DNA of 32,351 nt, from NCBI GenBank assembly GCA_905198865.1, contig CAJKEB010000018.1:1-32351 (forward strand), written 5' to 3'. This document shows, piece after piece, positions 24,533 to 32,351 of this stretch. How positions within the stretch are numbered: position 1 is the stretch's first letter; every line of letters begins with the position of its first letter. Made by a program: the position numbers and the translations under genes. This DNA is from an uncultured Eubacteriales bacterium (lineage in GTDB: Bacteria > Bacillota > Clostridia > Monoglobales > Monoglobaceae). The notes beneath the pieces are model-generated. The model did no database searches and was not told the DNA's origin. It saw only the letters and a list, made by a program, of their open reading frames with translations.

Positions 24533-25082
24533 CTCTGCCGGGCTTTACGTTGTCCGAAATCTTGCTGCCGAATACGTCGTCGTATAATTTATGATATTCC
24601 GAAAATGTGACATTGCACCCGTTTGTCAGTATTTCCATATCTATGCCAAACAGGCGTACATACAGATTTATATCGCACATACCGCAGCTTAAGTAGAATT
24701 TTTTGCGGCGCTCTCTTTGCACGGCATTGTGTGCGTCCGGGTCGGGAGTTTCAATTTCAAGGAAGAACCGCTTGTCGGAAAAACGCTGCTTTAAAAGTTC
24801 CAGCGCGTTGGTTCCGATTCCTGACCCTTGATTTTGACCGCATATTGCAAAGTAGTCAAGCAGCGCCAAATCACCGCGGACTACACAAATGGCAAGTCCC
24901 AGAAATTCATTGGTTGTCTCTGATTCTACCGAAAGTATTTCCATGCTGCCCTCTTTTGTCTTTTGTATAATGGTGCCAAACGGCTTTCTTTCCTCTTTCG
25001 GAAACGAGCCGATATATAATTCTTCAATCTTGTTAAGCCGTATGGTATCATCGGGCAATACATTACATAATTTTATTTTCAT
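24516..25082 (-). CDS. GNAT family N-acetyltransferase
   Basis: A 188-aa acetyl-CoA-dependent acetyltransferase. The GNAT fold is recognisable from the acetyl-CoA pyrophosphate loop QNQGSGIG at about residues 83-90 (the Q/RxxGxG motif), preceded by the beta-4 strand ALLDYFAI and followed by EIETPDP and RKKFYLSCGM, the usual late GNAT strand and helix. The N-terminal SFPKEERKPF resembles GNATs of unknown substrate in Clostridia. The substrate cannot be predicted. Its 3' end overlaps ruvC tail to tail. A good promoter lies just upstream. Confidence 0.85.
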   Translation of the reverse strand: MKIKLCNVLPDDTIRLNKIEELYIGSFPKEERKPFGTIIQKTKEGSMEILSVESETTNEFLGLAICVVRGDLALLDYFAICGQNQGSGIGTNALELLKQRFSDKRFFLEIETPDPDAHNAVQRERRKKFYLSCGMCDINLYVRLFGIDMEILTNGCNVTFSEYHKLYDDVFGSKISDNVKPGRATYQA

Positions 25083-25114
25083 ATAATACCTCGCATAAAA
25101 GTAATCTAACCGGA

Positions 25115-25144
25115 ATTATAACATAACACCGTGCGTTAAGTCAA
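25115..25144 (-). promoter_or_regulatory. Predicted promoter of the GNAT gene
   Basis: On the minus strand: TTGACT (25144-25139), 18-bp spacer, TATAAT (25120-25115) with an extended TGT. About 30 nt before the ATG. Confidence 0.7.
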
Positions 25145-25171
25145 TTAATTAAGTGAATTGTAGCAGCAGTT

Positions 25172-25409
25172 AAATTATAGTTTGACGAGTAGTTCGCCCA
25201 CCCAATTGCGCTCGCCGCCTCCGCCCCGAGCGCTCTATCGTGTCTCCTTACAGGAGACGCGATTTAGGGGATTTCATCCCCTAATACCCCTGAATACGGG
25301 GTTTTAGGGGCAGCGCCCCTAATAACGGCTTCCCCGGAGGGGAAGATGTTACCCGCCCGGGCTAGGCGGGCGGAACTGGGCTAGGCTTTATTCATTCAAA
25401 CTATAATTT
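25172..25409. mobile_element. MITE-like element with 13-bp terminal inverted repeats
   Basis: A 238-bp non-coding segment bounded by AAATTATAGTTTG (25172-25184) and its exact reverse complement (25397-25409). Inside are at least six perfect hairpins in series: 25208-25214/25227-25233, 25242-25248/25252-25258 (extendable to about 12 bp with a G-U pair), 25264-25272/25276-25284, 25304-25311/25315-25322, 25329-25335/25339-25345 and 25352-25357/25365-25370. It is strongly GC-rich inside AT-rich flanks. I could not see a clear target-site duplication. The same end sequence recurs at 32168-32182. It occupies most of the 459-bp gap 25083-25541. Confidence 0.65.
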
Positions 25410-25421
25410 GTATTACAAAAC

Positions 25422-25455
25422 AAGGGTCGGTGTGCTGATTAGCGCACCGACCCTT
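25422..25455 (-). terminator. Terminator of the SLH fragment gene
   Basis: A 15-bp stem with one G-U pair (25422-25436 and 25441-25455) and a 4-nt loop; the minus strand continues TTGTTTTGT. It lies between the SLH gene end and the MITE-like element. Confidence 0.75.
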
Positions 25456-25541
25456 TGTGTATAAACAGAGGGTCTAAAATACAGTCATGCTATTTTACTT
25501 TGTAAAATTGTCCGGACGCGCCATATTCTGCTGAGACGTGC

Positions 25542-25883
25542 TTATAAAAGCGCGTTATACAATGTTTCGGCAAATTCACCTCTTGTAATTGCAGTGTCAG
25601 GCGTAGAATCGTCATAACTGAAGTCGATGCCTGCCGTCTTTGCATAGCGCGAGATAATCAGCTGAATCTGTTTCGCCGTAATCTCATCATTTGTACCGAA
25701 TTTTCCGTCGCCGTAGCCCTCAACAATGCCCTTTTCAGTCGCCCAGCCGACATACGGAGCATAATAATCGTTATTATCCACATCTCCGAACACAGCGCGC
25801 GGGTCATTGCCGTAGGTCTGCGCCGCGTTTGACAAACGTCCCAAAACAGTCACAGCCATTGCTCTCTGCCGGGTTTTGTCCAT
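25542..25883 (-). pseudogene. Out-of-frame SLH-domain tail of the upstream gene
   Basis: 113 codons encoding the C-terminal part of an S-layer homology region: the end of one SLH repeat (QRAMAVTVLGRLS), a complete repeat (VFGDVDNNDYYAPYVGWA...GIVEGYGDGKFG...) and the start of a third ending in ITRGEFAETLYNALL. There is no signal peptide and no ribosome binding site. It overlaps the upstream DUF4353-like gene in another frame at 25850-25883. Adding one base near 25868 would join the two as GREQ-MAVTVLGRL, matching the usual SLH TREQMA motif. So it is best read as the displaced 3' part of one gene, by mutation or sequencing error, not an independent gene. Confidence 0.7.
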
Positions 25884-26929
25884 GTGCCGTCCGGAGCGGT
25901 CATATCGCCTTTGCCGCCGCCTTTATTTGAAGTCGAGCCTATTTTACTTGCGTTTATTCCGTCATCGGAGGCTGTCACGTTGATTATACCGCCCGTGATA
26001 TCAATCATCTGACCTTCTATTCCTTCGTAGCTGTCCGTTATATTAATTATTCCGCCGTTGATTGTGGTATGCGTTTCGGCATGAATACCGTCATTAACCG
26101 CATTTATTGTTATATCTCCGCCGTCAATAATAACATAACCCTTTTCAGCGCTGTTGCCGCGCGTTGACTTAATTCCGGTTTCTCCGGAGGTAATCCTGAA
26201 TGTTCCGTCCTTTATCACTACCGAATTTCTGCCCTTAATGCCTTCCGAGACAGCGTTTATTTCGTATGTTCCCGAAATGAATTTAAGGTCTTTTTTGCAC
26301 TTTATCGCATCGGCATAGTTTCCTGTAACCGAAAGCGTGCCGTTACCGTTCAGCGACATATCCGCCTCGGAGAACAGAGCGGCGTCAGGTTCGTCCTGAC
26401 CTTCAGCGAAGGTATAACCTGTTCCGTCCGTTATGCTGTTTTCGCTTCCGTCCGCCAGAGTTATTGTCAGCTTATCACACGACACAGCATAGACAGCCGG
26501 GCCGTTCTGATTGTTCACTTTAAAACCGTTGAACACAAGATGTACGTAATCCGTATCATCAGCGTTAATCAGTATCTGACCGCTGTACGCTCCGCTCAGC
26601 ACATATGTTCCCGCACTCGAAACAGTAATCACGCCGTTTTCGCTTGTGACACCTTCACCTAAGATTACGACCGAATCTCCGCAGGTTACTGTTACTGCGT
26701 CATCGTCCCATTCAGTATCTGTATCCTTTGTCTTGTATTCCGCAGTCAAGGGTCCCGGAGTCAGGATAAGTTCTTCTGCGGTTTCATTTCCTACAGAGGC
26801 TTGGTTAATTGTTGTTTCATTCGCCTTTGTTTGTGTATTTGCCGGTTCACCGCCTGCTGCACCGAAAACCTGTACTGCGTATAACATTACCGCTAATGCT
26901 GTTGCCATTACTACGCTGCATTTTGCCAT
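25850..26929 (-). CDS. Secreted DUF4353 / Cthe_2159-like beta-helix protein, probably truncated
   Basis: A 359-aa protein with an N-terminal hydrophobic signal-like segment (about 4-24, ending VFGA) and a long parallel beta-helix built of repeated ITIN/GTF/GGII units (about 100-345). This resembles the carbohydrate-binding DUF4353 family typified by Cthe_2159, which binds acidic polysaccharides. In that family the domain usually continues after the glycine-rich loop. Here, after GGGKGDMTAP, the sequence runs within a few residues into GREQ and stops. The SLH tail that should anchor it to the cell wall is in another frame downstream, so an internal deletion plus frameshift is likely. The start is uncertain: AAGGA is about 13 nt from ATG 26929. 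Confidence 0.7.
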   Translation of the reverse strand: MAKCSVVMATALAVMLYAVQVFGAAGGEPANTQTKANETTINQASVGNETAEELILTPGPLTAEYKTKDTDTEWDDDAVTVTCGDSVVILGEGVTSENGVITVSSAGTYVLSGAYSGQILINADDTDYVHLVFNGFKVNNQNGPAVYAVSCDKLTITLADGSENSITDGTGYTFAEGQDEPDAALFSEADMSLNGNGTLSVTGNYADAIKCKKDLKFISGTYEINAVSEGIKGRNSVVIKDGTFRITSGETGIKSTRGNSAEKGYVIIDGGDITINAVNDGIHAETHTTINGGIINITDSYEGIEGQMIDITGGIINVTASDDGINASKIGSTSNKGGGKGDMTAPDGTWTKPGREQWL

Positions 26930-27025
26930 TTTTCTGTTACCATCCTTTCAGCTTAACTTAATGTTATTATGAAGCATCATTCTTAAGTTAACCTTAAAAA
27001 ATAAAAAATTACTTTTGAAATATTT

Positions 27026-27059
27026 AAAAGACCGTACCACAAGAGTGATACGGTCTTTT
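27026..27059 (-). terminator. Terminator of the 612-aa SLH protein gene
   Basis: A perfect 11-bp stem (27026-27036 and 27049-27059) with a 12-nt loop that can form a small inner stem; the minus strand ends in TTTT then AAATATTTC. It lies 18 nt past the stop codon. Confidence 0.75.
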
Positions 27060-27077
27060 GGAATTAAAATGCTTTAA

Positions 27078-28916
27078 TTAGTCGGCGATTATAATAGTAG
27101 CAACAAAATAGCCTGTTGAATCACTGCCGGTTGCAGTTATATTAGATCCGGCAACAATTTCCTTTGCTGTGATACTCTTGCCTGTCGAAGCCTTAAGGAA
27201 GTTTGTGCTTGAGTCGTAGTATACTGTATCTGTTGCTCCTGTTTCGGTCGTAACGGTTATAACCTTAAGCGTTGTGTTGATGCTTGCAACCTTACCGCTT
27301 ACGCTGGTCTTTCCGGTTGCTGACGTTACGCTCGATTCGATGCTTGCAACATTGGTGCCGTCAAGCTTAACGGTAGCGGCATTGTTAGGTCTTAAATCAT
27401 ATATAGTGGCATCTACGCCGTTGACCTTAACCTTTGTATTTGAGGTAAGCGAGTATACATTTTCCTCGTTGTTTATCTTAAGAGTGATAGTCGGCTTATT
27501 GCTGAGTACAATCTGAACAATTGTGCCTGTAACATTTGACGATTTGCTTGTTGCGGTAATTGAAACAACCTTTCCGTATTCAAGCTCTGCCTTAACAGTG
27601 TCACCGGCAGCCAAATCGCGCAGATTTGCAGTCAGACCGTTTCTCATAACAGACAAGGTCTTTGACGAAACCATATATGAAACAGTTCCGTCTGTATCAT
27701 TTTCGATAGTTATATAAGTGCGGTCGTTTTCATCTGTATAATAATTAACAAAAGCGCCCTCTTTTTCGTCAGTCTTGTTCTCAATATAGCACTCCTGAAC
27801 CTTATCGCCGCTTAATACCAGACGCACAAAATTATTCGCCTTTATATCGCCGAAAGAGCTCTGCGAACCCTTGTTATAGAACTTGCAGTTTGAAGCAAAG
27901 GTGTATGTTCCCTGACTTGCGGTGTCTTCGGAATCCTTAATTGTAATCTTCTGACCTGAAGAACTGTCGCTTGTCTGAACAACAATACCGTAAAGCGTTG
28001 TAACGGTTGCGGCAGGAACTGTTTCAATCAGTCTAACTGTACCGAAAGTCTTTGTAACCATAATGTCGCTTCCCGATGAGATGCGGCTGAAATCACTGTC
28101 CTCACCGTTTAGCTTGATTACCGGATCTTCGTCAATGTCAAACTCGACCGTATTTCCGTCAATGTCAACAATAGTCAGCTTGCTTGTCTTAACATCCGCA
28201 GAGACAACCGAACCTACAATGCCTTCTCTTTTCATCTTCTCAATCATACGGTTAAGAAGAGTAGCCATCTGAGCACGTGTAAGCGTAGTCTCGGGCGAGA
28301 AATACGCCTTGCCGTTTGCGTCGTTGCCCATACCGTTCATAAGACCCATGTTTGTCGCAAATGCCACATAGCTTCTTGCCTGTTCGGGGATTGAAGCGTA
28401 ATCCGAATACACACTTTCTTCAAGAACGGCATTTTTTGCATTATCTTCCATGCCGGCAAGCTTAACCATGAGATAAGCCGCCTGCCATCTGAGCAATGAC
28501 GTGTTGGCGTTTGCGGCAGACGCATAATCACGAAGGTCGCTCAGGCTGAGAACATCAAAGTACATCAGAAAACTAAGCTCGTCCACATATGTTGTGTTGA
28601 TTGCATTAACTGTAGCCGAATAAGCTGTGTCCGCCCACTCTACAGTCTGAGCATATTCATCTTCCTCAACGCCGAGAATTCTCGACATAAGGATCAGGGT
28701 CTCAATCTTGGAAACGGCACGGGTTGGTTTGAATGTGCCGTCTTCATAACCCTTTATGTAGCCCATATCGGTCATTTGGTTAATGGCGTCCTTTGCCCAT
28801 GCAACGGTTGGATCATTCTCAACATCCGGAAAAGTGAGAGCAAACGCCGAAAAGCTCAGCATTGACGCCATCACAGTACCACAAAGCAGCGCTGAAATCA
28901 ATCTTTTAATTTTCAT
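27078..28916 (-). CDS. SLH-domain cell-surface protein
   Basis: A 612-aa secreted surface protein. It has a typical signal peptide (1-26, MKIKR n-region, cleavage after SAFA). SLH repeat 1 is at about 28-82 (FPDVENDPTVAWAKDAI...GYIKGYEDGTFKP), a degenerate repeat 2 at about 88-155 and repeat 3 at about 168-226 (ending TLTRAQMATLLNRMI). SLH triplets bind pyruvylated secondary wall polymer. The remaining 380 residues are Thr/Val/Asp-rich beta repeats (segments such as VTGTIVQIVLSNKPTITLKI and VSGKVASINTTLKVITVTT) of unknown function, perhaps an S-layer lattice domain. AGGAGGT precedes the ATG. It is divergent from a second SLH gene at 29211. Confidence 0.9.
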   Translation of the reverse strand: MKIKRLISALLCGTVMASMLSFSAFALTFPDVENDPTVAWAKDAINQMTDMGYIKGYEDGTFKPTRAVSKIETLILMSRILGVEEDEYAQTVEWADTAYSATVNAINTTYVDELSFLMYFDVLSLSDLRDYASAANANTSLLRWQAAYLMVKLAGMEDNAKNAVLEESVYSDYASIPEQARSYVAFATNMGLMNGMGNDANGKAYFSPETTLTRAQMATLLNRMIEKMKREGIVGSVVSADVKTSKLTIVDIDGNTVEFDIDEDPVIKLNGEDSDFSRISSGSDIMVTKTFGTVRLIETVPAATVTTLYGIVVQTSDSSSGQKITIKDSEDTASQGTYTFASNCKFYNKGSQSSFGDIKANNFVRLVLSGDKVQECYIENKTDEKEGAFVNYYTDENDRTYITIENDTDGTVSYMVSSKTLSVMRNGLTANLRDLAAGDTVKAELEYGKVVSITATSKSSNVTGTIVQIVLSNKPTITLKINNEENVYSLTSNTKVKVNGVDATIYDLRPNNAATVKLDGTNVASIESSVTSATGKTSVSGKVASINTTLKVITVTTETGATDTVYYDSSTNFLKASTGKSITAKEIVAGSNITATGSDSTGYFVATIIIAD

Positions 28917-28994
28917 ATTTTACCTCCTATTTTATATGTGTTTAACTTCAAAACGTATTCGATAAACACATTATGTTGTTATCTGTCTGCTATA

Positions 28995-29023
28995 AATATA
29001 CCATACGTATTTTAAAAATTCAA
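28995..29023 (-). promoter_or_regulatory. Predicted promoter of the 612-aa SLH protein gene
   Basis: On the minus strand: TTGAAT (29023-29018), 17-bp spacer, TATATT (29000-28995) with an extended TGG. The leader is about 75 nt. No equally clear promoter was found for the divergent gene in the 294-bp gap. Confidence 0.55.
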
Positions 29024-29210
29024 CAACGAATTATTGAAAACAATTAATTTTTTATAACAATTTTGTAACAAACAGGAATAAAAGAAACAAAACACCAAAT
29101 TATAAGTTTTATGTCTGTATTCCCAAAAACTTGACCGTGTAATTTTATAACCTCCGCAAATACTACTTTTGTAAAAAAATCAAATAAAATGATTTTTAGG
29201 AGGATATAAA

Positions 29211-32093
29211 ATGAAAAAAACTTTCATTTCCTTTATTGTGGCACTAAGCATTGCTGTATATTCACTTTGCGGATTTTCAGTGTTTGCAGATGCCACGCCC
29301 AATGAGGACACAGCATTACCGCCGGGCAGCGCCCTGAGCGGAAGCACAAACTTAAACCAAAACACCGCACCGATTTCGACCGGAAATCCGCAGGACGTCA
29401 TTTTACGTTCCTTTGACGGTACAAATGCGGACGGTACCGTTGATACCTCAAAAGGCATCAGCACAACTCTGATAGAAAACGGCTCAAAGTATAACGGCAT
29501 GGCTTCAGTGGCTCTTGGCACAGATATGGCTCAGTCAAGATACAGCTCGACACGTGTGGCTTTGTCTCCGGATATAGCAGACACAAAATATGCGGAGGCA
29601 GCCGAACTCCTGGGCGCGCTCGGAATTATGGTCGGCGACGCCGAATCGGGCGCTTTCAGACCGGACGACGCAATTCTCAGGAGCGAGATGGCAAAAGTTG
29701 CTGTATACTCTATTGGACTTGAAGACATCGTAAAAAGTTCCAACGGAACAACAAAATTTCCTGATGTTCCGTCAGACCACTGGGCAACGGGCGCAATCAA
29801 CGTGGCAGACCAGCAGGGACTTGTCATCGGCGACTCGGAGGGAACCTTCAGACCGGACGATAACGTAACATTTGAAGAAGCAGTGACCATTATCGTTCGT
29901 GCGCTCGGCTATGACCCAGCAGCGCAGGATAAGGGCGGATATCCGTCAGGATATATGTCAATCGCTTCTCAGAAGCAGCTTCTTAAAGGTATAGACGCAG
30001 TCTCGGCGCAGCCTGCAAAGAGAGGCGATATAGCACAGCTTGTGTTTAACGCAATGACTGTCAATATGATGGAACAGGTCGGTTACGGCTCAACCGTGTC
30101 ATATCAGGAGGTAGACAAAACTCTGCTGTATGACAGACTCAACGTGGAAAAGGCATATGGACAGATTACCGCTACCGATGAAACATCGCTCACAGGCGGC
30201 TCGGCAGCCGGAGACGGCAAGGTTCAAATCAATGACGAGCTTTATTTGAAGGGCGATACAAATGCAAATCAGCTCCTCGGCTATAACGTTCTCTACTACG
30301 CAAGAATAGACAAAACTTACGATCAAAAGACACTCATACTGGTTACACCTCAATCAAACAAAAACAACAGCCTTGTTCTCAACTCAACTGATATAGTAGA
30401 CGTAACGGGAACTGACGCTGCAAACAGAACAGTTGAATACTGGGCTAACCGAACAACAGACAGACGAACCAAAACAGCGTCAATCAAGTCAGACGCAACC
30501 TATATCTATAACGGCAAGTATAAGACAGGAATAACAAACGCAGACTTAAAGCCGACAAGCGGTAACCTTGTTCTGCTTGACGCAAACATGGATAACATCT
30601 ATGAAATAGTATTTGTAAACCACTTCACAAACCTCGTTGTTGATACCGTATCTGACGTGACAGGCAGAGTAACGGACAAGTATCTTAACGGCTCTATTGT
30701 ATTTGACAGTAACAATCCCGACGTTAAATATTCAATCATCAAGAACGGCGCGGAAATAAGCATTAAGGATCTTCGTGAATGGAATGTCATCTCATATACA
30801 ATCAGCGATGACCAGCACCTCATAAAAGCATATGTATCAGACGCCTCGGTTACAGGTACCGTAAACGAAATCTCCGAAGAAGGCTACAGAATCGGAGAAA
30901 GCGATATAATGTATGAGAAGGCGGCAAGCTATCCGAATGAAATCAAGCTTCTTGATAAAGGTACCTTCTATCTTGATATAGAAGACAAGATTGCAGCGGT
31001 TAACACAAAGGCAACAAACGAATCGGCAATAACGACAAACTACGCATATCTGGTAGACGCAGCAGTAAAGACCGACTTTGATAAAACAGCGCAGTTCAAG
31101 CTGTTTACTAAAGAAGGCACGACAGTAGTATTAGACAGCGCGTCAAAGATGAGAATAAACGATAAGTATGCCCAGGCTCCGTCAGATGTTGTGTCTGAGC
31201 TCACATCAGGCGGCGGCGTGACACCGCAGCTTATTATCTACGAGACCAACAGCAGCGGTAATATTACCGGAATAGAAACAGCAAAGGACGGCACAGCGAC
31301 CGGCGCACCGAACCCGGCAGAGTTTACAAAGAACATTCAGAGAAGTGACATGGTCTACAAGCGTGAGTCAGGCAAACTGGGCAACGTGGGTGTAGGCGAT
31401 GATACGATTATCTTTGATATACCGGCAAGCGCAGGCGATAACACAGATAAGTATACAATCCGGAACAAATCAACCTTGTCAAACGATTCATCTTATGACG
31501 CTATAGTTTATGATTTGCAGGACAACTATATGGCAAATGTCATAATTATCACAAGCTCGACAGGTATAACCAATGCGGAATCTCCTATTACCGTAGTAGA
31601 CTACCTGGCTGAGACTCAGAACGCAGAAATGGAATATACCGACAAGCTCTACGGCTTCAGCGAAGGCAAGGAAATAGAGCTGATGGCGGCAGACAAGAGC
31701 GTATTCAAGAAATCTGACGGCACAGCACTCAAGGCCGGAGATATAATCCAGTATAAGACAGACGTAAAGGGCAATGTAGACGGAATAACTCTGCTGTTTG
31801 ATTCAAACAATAAGACAAGCGAGTTTATGACTGCCGTAACAAAGGATTTGACGACCGTATACGGCAGAGCCGTTAAGAAGTTCAGCGGCAGCGTCAACGT
31901 TCAGGTCGGCGACCAGACCTATAACTTCGCAACAGGCGATGCCATAGTATATCTCTATGACTCGGCAAGAAAGAAGAACCCGATCTCAGTAGTATCGGCA
32001 GCTGATATTGAGCTTTACGAAAAGGACAACGAAGCAAGACTGTTTGTAAAGATATATCAGGATCAGGTTCAGGAAATGGTAATTGTAAGATAG
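29211..32093 (+). CDS. Large SLH-domain cell-surface protein
   Basis: A 960-aa secreted protein, complete in the window. It has a signal peptide (1-27, cleavage near SVFA-DA), then a Ser/Thr/Asn/Pro-rich linker to about 118, three SLH repeats (about 119-176, 181-246 and 247-286; the second reads FPDVPSDHWATGAI...GTFRPDDNVTFEEA), and about 670 residues of acidic, Lys/Asp/Thr-rich beta-type sequence with no recognised catalytic motif. The layout (anchor first, long repetitive ectodomain) fits an S-layer or outer scaffold protein. AGGAGG lies about 6 nt before the ATG. It shares its architecture with the divergent 612-aa gene, suggesting old paralogy. Confidence 0.9.
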   Translation: MKKTFISFIVALSIAVYSLCGFSVFADATPNEDTALPPGSALSGSTNLNQNTAPISTGNPQDVILRSFDGTNADGTVDTSKGISTTLIENGSKYNGMASVALGTDMAQSRYSSTRVALSPDIADTKYAEAAELLGALGIMVGDAESGAFRPDDAILRSEMAKVAVYSIGLEDIVKSSNGTTKFPDVPSDHWATGAINVADQQGLVIGDSEGTFRPDDNVTFEEAVTIIVRALGYDPAAQDKGGYPSGYMSIASQKQLLKGIDAVSAQPAKRGDIAQLVFNAMTVNMMEQVGYGSTVSYQEVDKTLLYDRLNVEKAYGQITATDETSLTGGSAAGDGKVQINDELYLKGDTNANQLLGYNVLYYARIDKTYDQKTLILVTPQSNKNNSLVLNSTDIVDVTGTDAANRTVEYWANRTTDRRTKTASIKSDATYIYNGKYKTGITNADLKPTSGNLVLLDANMDNIYEIVFVNHFTNLVVDTVSDVTGRVTDKYLNGSIVFDSNNPDVKYSIIKNGAEISIKDLREWNVISYTISDDQHLIKAYVSDASVTGTVNEISEEGYRIGESDIMYEKAASYPNEIKLLDKGTFYLDIEDKIAAVNTKATNESAITTNYAYLVDAAVKTDFDKTAQFKLFTKEGTTVVLDSASKMRINDKYAQAPSDVVSELTSGGGVTPQLIIYETNSSGNITGIETAKDGTATGAPNPAEFTKNIQRSDMVYKRESGKLGNVGVGDDTIIFDIPASAGDNTDKYTIRNKSTLSNDSSYDAIVYDLQDNYMANVIIITSSTGITNAESPITVVDYLAETQNAEMEYTDKLYGFSEGKEIELMAADKSVFKKSDGTALKAGDIIQYKTDVKGNVDGITLLFDSNNKTSEFMTAVTKDLTTVYGRAVKKFSGSVNVQVGDQTYNFATGDAIVYLYDSARKKNPISVVSAADIELYEKDNEARLFVKIYQDQVQEMVIVR

Positions 32094-32102
32094 TAATAAG
32101 CT

Positions 32103-32144
32103 AAGTCAGCTAAGGCTCCCCATATTCGAGGGGAGCCTTGACTT
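32103..32144 (+). terminator. Terminator-like hairpin after the 960-aa SLH gene
   Basis: A perfect 10-bp stem (32112-32121 and 32130-32139) with an 8-nt loop, extended by AAGTCA (32103-32108) pairing with TGACTT (32139-32144) across a small bulge. No T-run follows, so termination may be partial. Confidence 0.55.
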
Positions 32145-32167
32145 GCCGATAAGTAAATGGCTGATTT

Positions 32168-32351
32168 GTTAAATTATAGTTTATCGGGGAGTTATTGCAA
32201 GCTAAGCTTGCAGCCGGAGACCGACCATGCAATGGGCGGTAATGCAAACTACGGTAGGGCGGCTTGCCGCCACGATAGGTGCGCAGCCGCCTCGCGCTTG
32301 TGCGATATGAATGTGTAATCATATTAAATCGCCTTCGGCGAGGCGGCTACT
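32168..32351. mobile_element. Left end of a second hairpin element, cut by the window edge
   Basis: GTTAAATTATAGTTT (32168-32182) is identical to 25169-25183, the left end of the element at 25172-25409. A series of short palindromes follows, for example TGCAAGCT/AGCTTGCA (32196-32203 and 32205-32212), GGCGGC-TT-GCCGCC (about 32259-32272) and CGCC-TTC-GGCG (about 32330-32340). The interior sequence differs from the other copy. The right end is outside the window. There is no credible gene here. Confidence 0.5.

Noticed and set aside
25115..25409. A transposase gene in the MITE-like element
   Set aside because: No open frame of useful length lies between the terminal repeats; the interior is a chain of hairpins.

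Overview
The window looks like a chromosome segment from a Gram-positive, probably anaerobic clostridium (class Clostridia, perhaps an uncultured gut or rumen lineage). The reasons are a paired glgC/glgD glycogen set, three proteins with S-layer homology (SLH) domains, strong AGGAGG-type ribosome binding sites, UUG/GUG starts, near-consensus sigma-A promoters and many U-tailed terminators. I see no rRNA, tRNA, phage genes, transposase or CRISPR array. The taxonomic assignment is inference.

Layout. 1-3377: the end of a surface-polysaccharide cluster, with a Wzt-type ABC ATPase and two family-2 glycosyltransferases tightly overlapped. 3378-10100: a complete glycogen-synthesis operon glgB-glgC-glgD-glgA, with its own promoter and a strong terminator. 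GlgC/GlgD would make ADP-glucose, GlgA would polymerise it and GlgB would branch it. 10103-12524 (minus): an alpha/beta hydrolase and a MATE exporter. 12632-14195 (minus): an unrecognised three-gene operon of two membrane proteins and one soluble protein, coupled by two ATGA overlaps. 14387-15034 (minus): a YigZ/IMPACT protein. 15358-16632 (plus): a WalR-like response regulator and rlmH, with no histidine kinase between them. 16623-19286 (minus): a Ca/Mn-type P-type ATPase behind a roughly 630-nt leader. 20150-22090 (minus): ftsH. 22517-23812 (minus): a GH140/DUF4038-type glycosidase. 24035-24532 (plus): ruvC. 24516-25082 (minus): a GNAT acetyltransferase. 25542-32093: three SLH cell-surface proteins, one of which looks frameshifted and internally deleted.

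The most unusual content is non-coding. (a) The P-type ATPase leader starts at a perfect consensus promoter, has a compact fold resembling a yybP-ykoY (Mn2+) riboswitch, and ends in two tandem terminators. (b) Between fold and terminators sits a 65-bp tandem repeat whose hairpin arms change together between units. (c) A 77-bp relative of that element, also with a compensated stem change, lies just upstream of glgA and appears to supply its ribosome binding site. (d) A roughly 240-bp element with 13-bp terminal inverted repeats and at least six perfect hairpins sits at 25172-25409. The same end sequence reappears at 32168, running out of the window. All promoters, hairpins and alignments were found by eye and none was computed.
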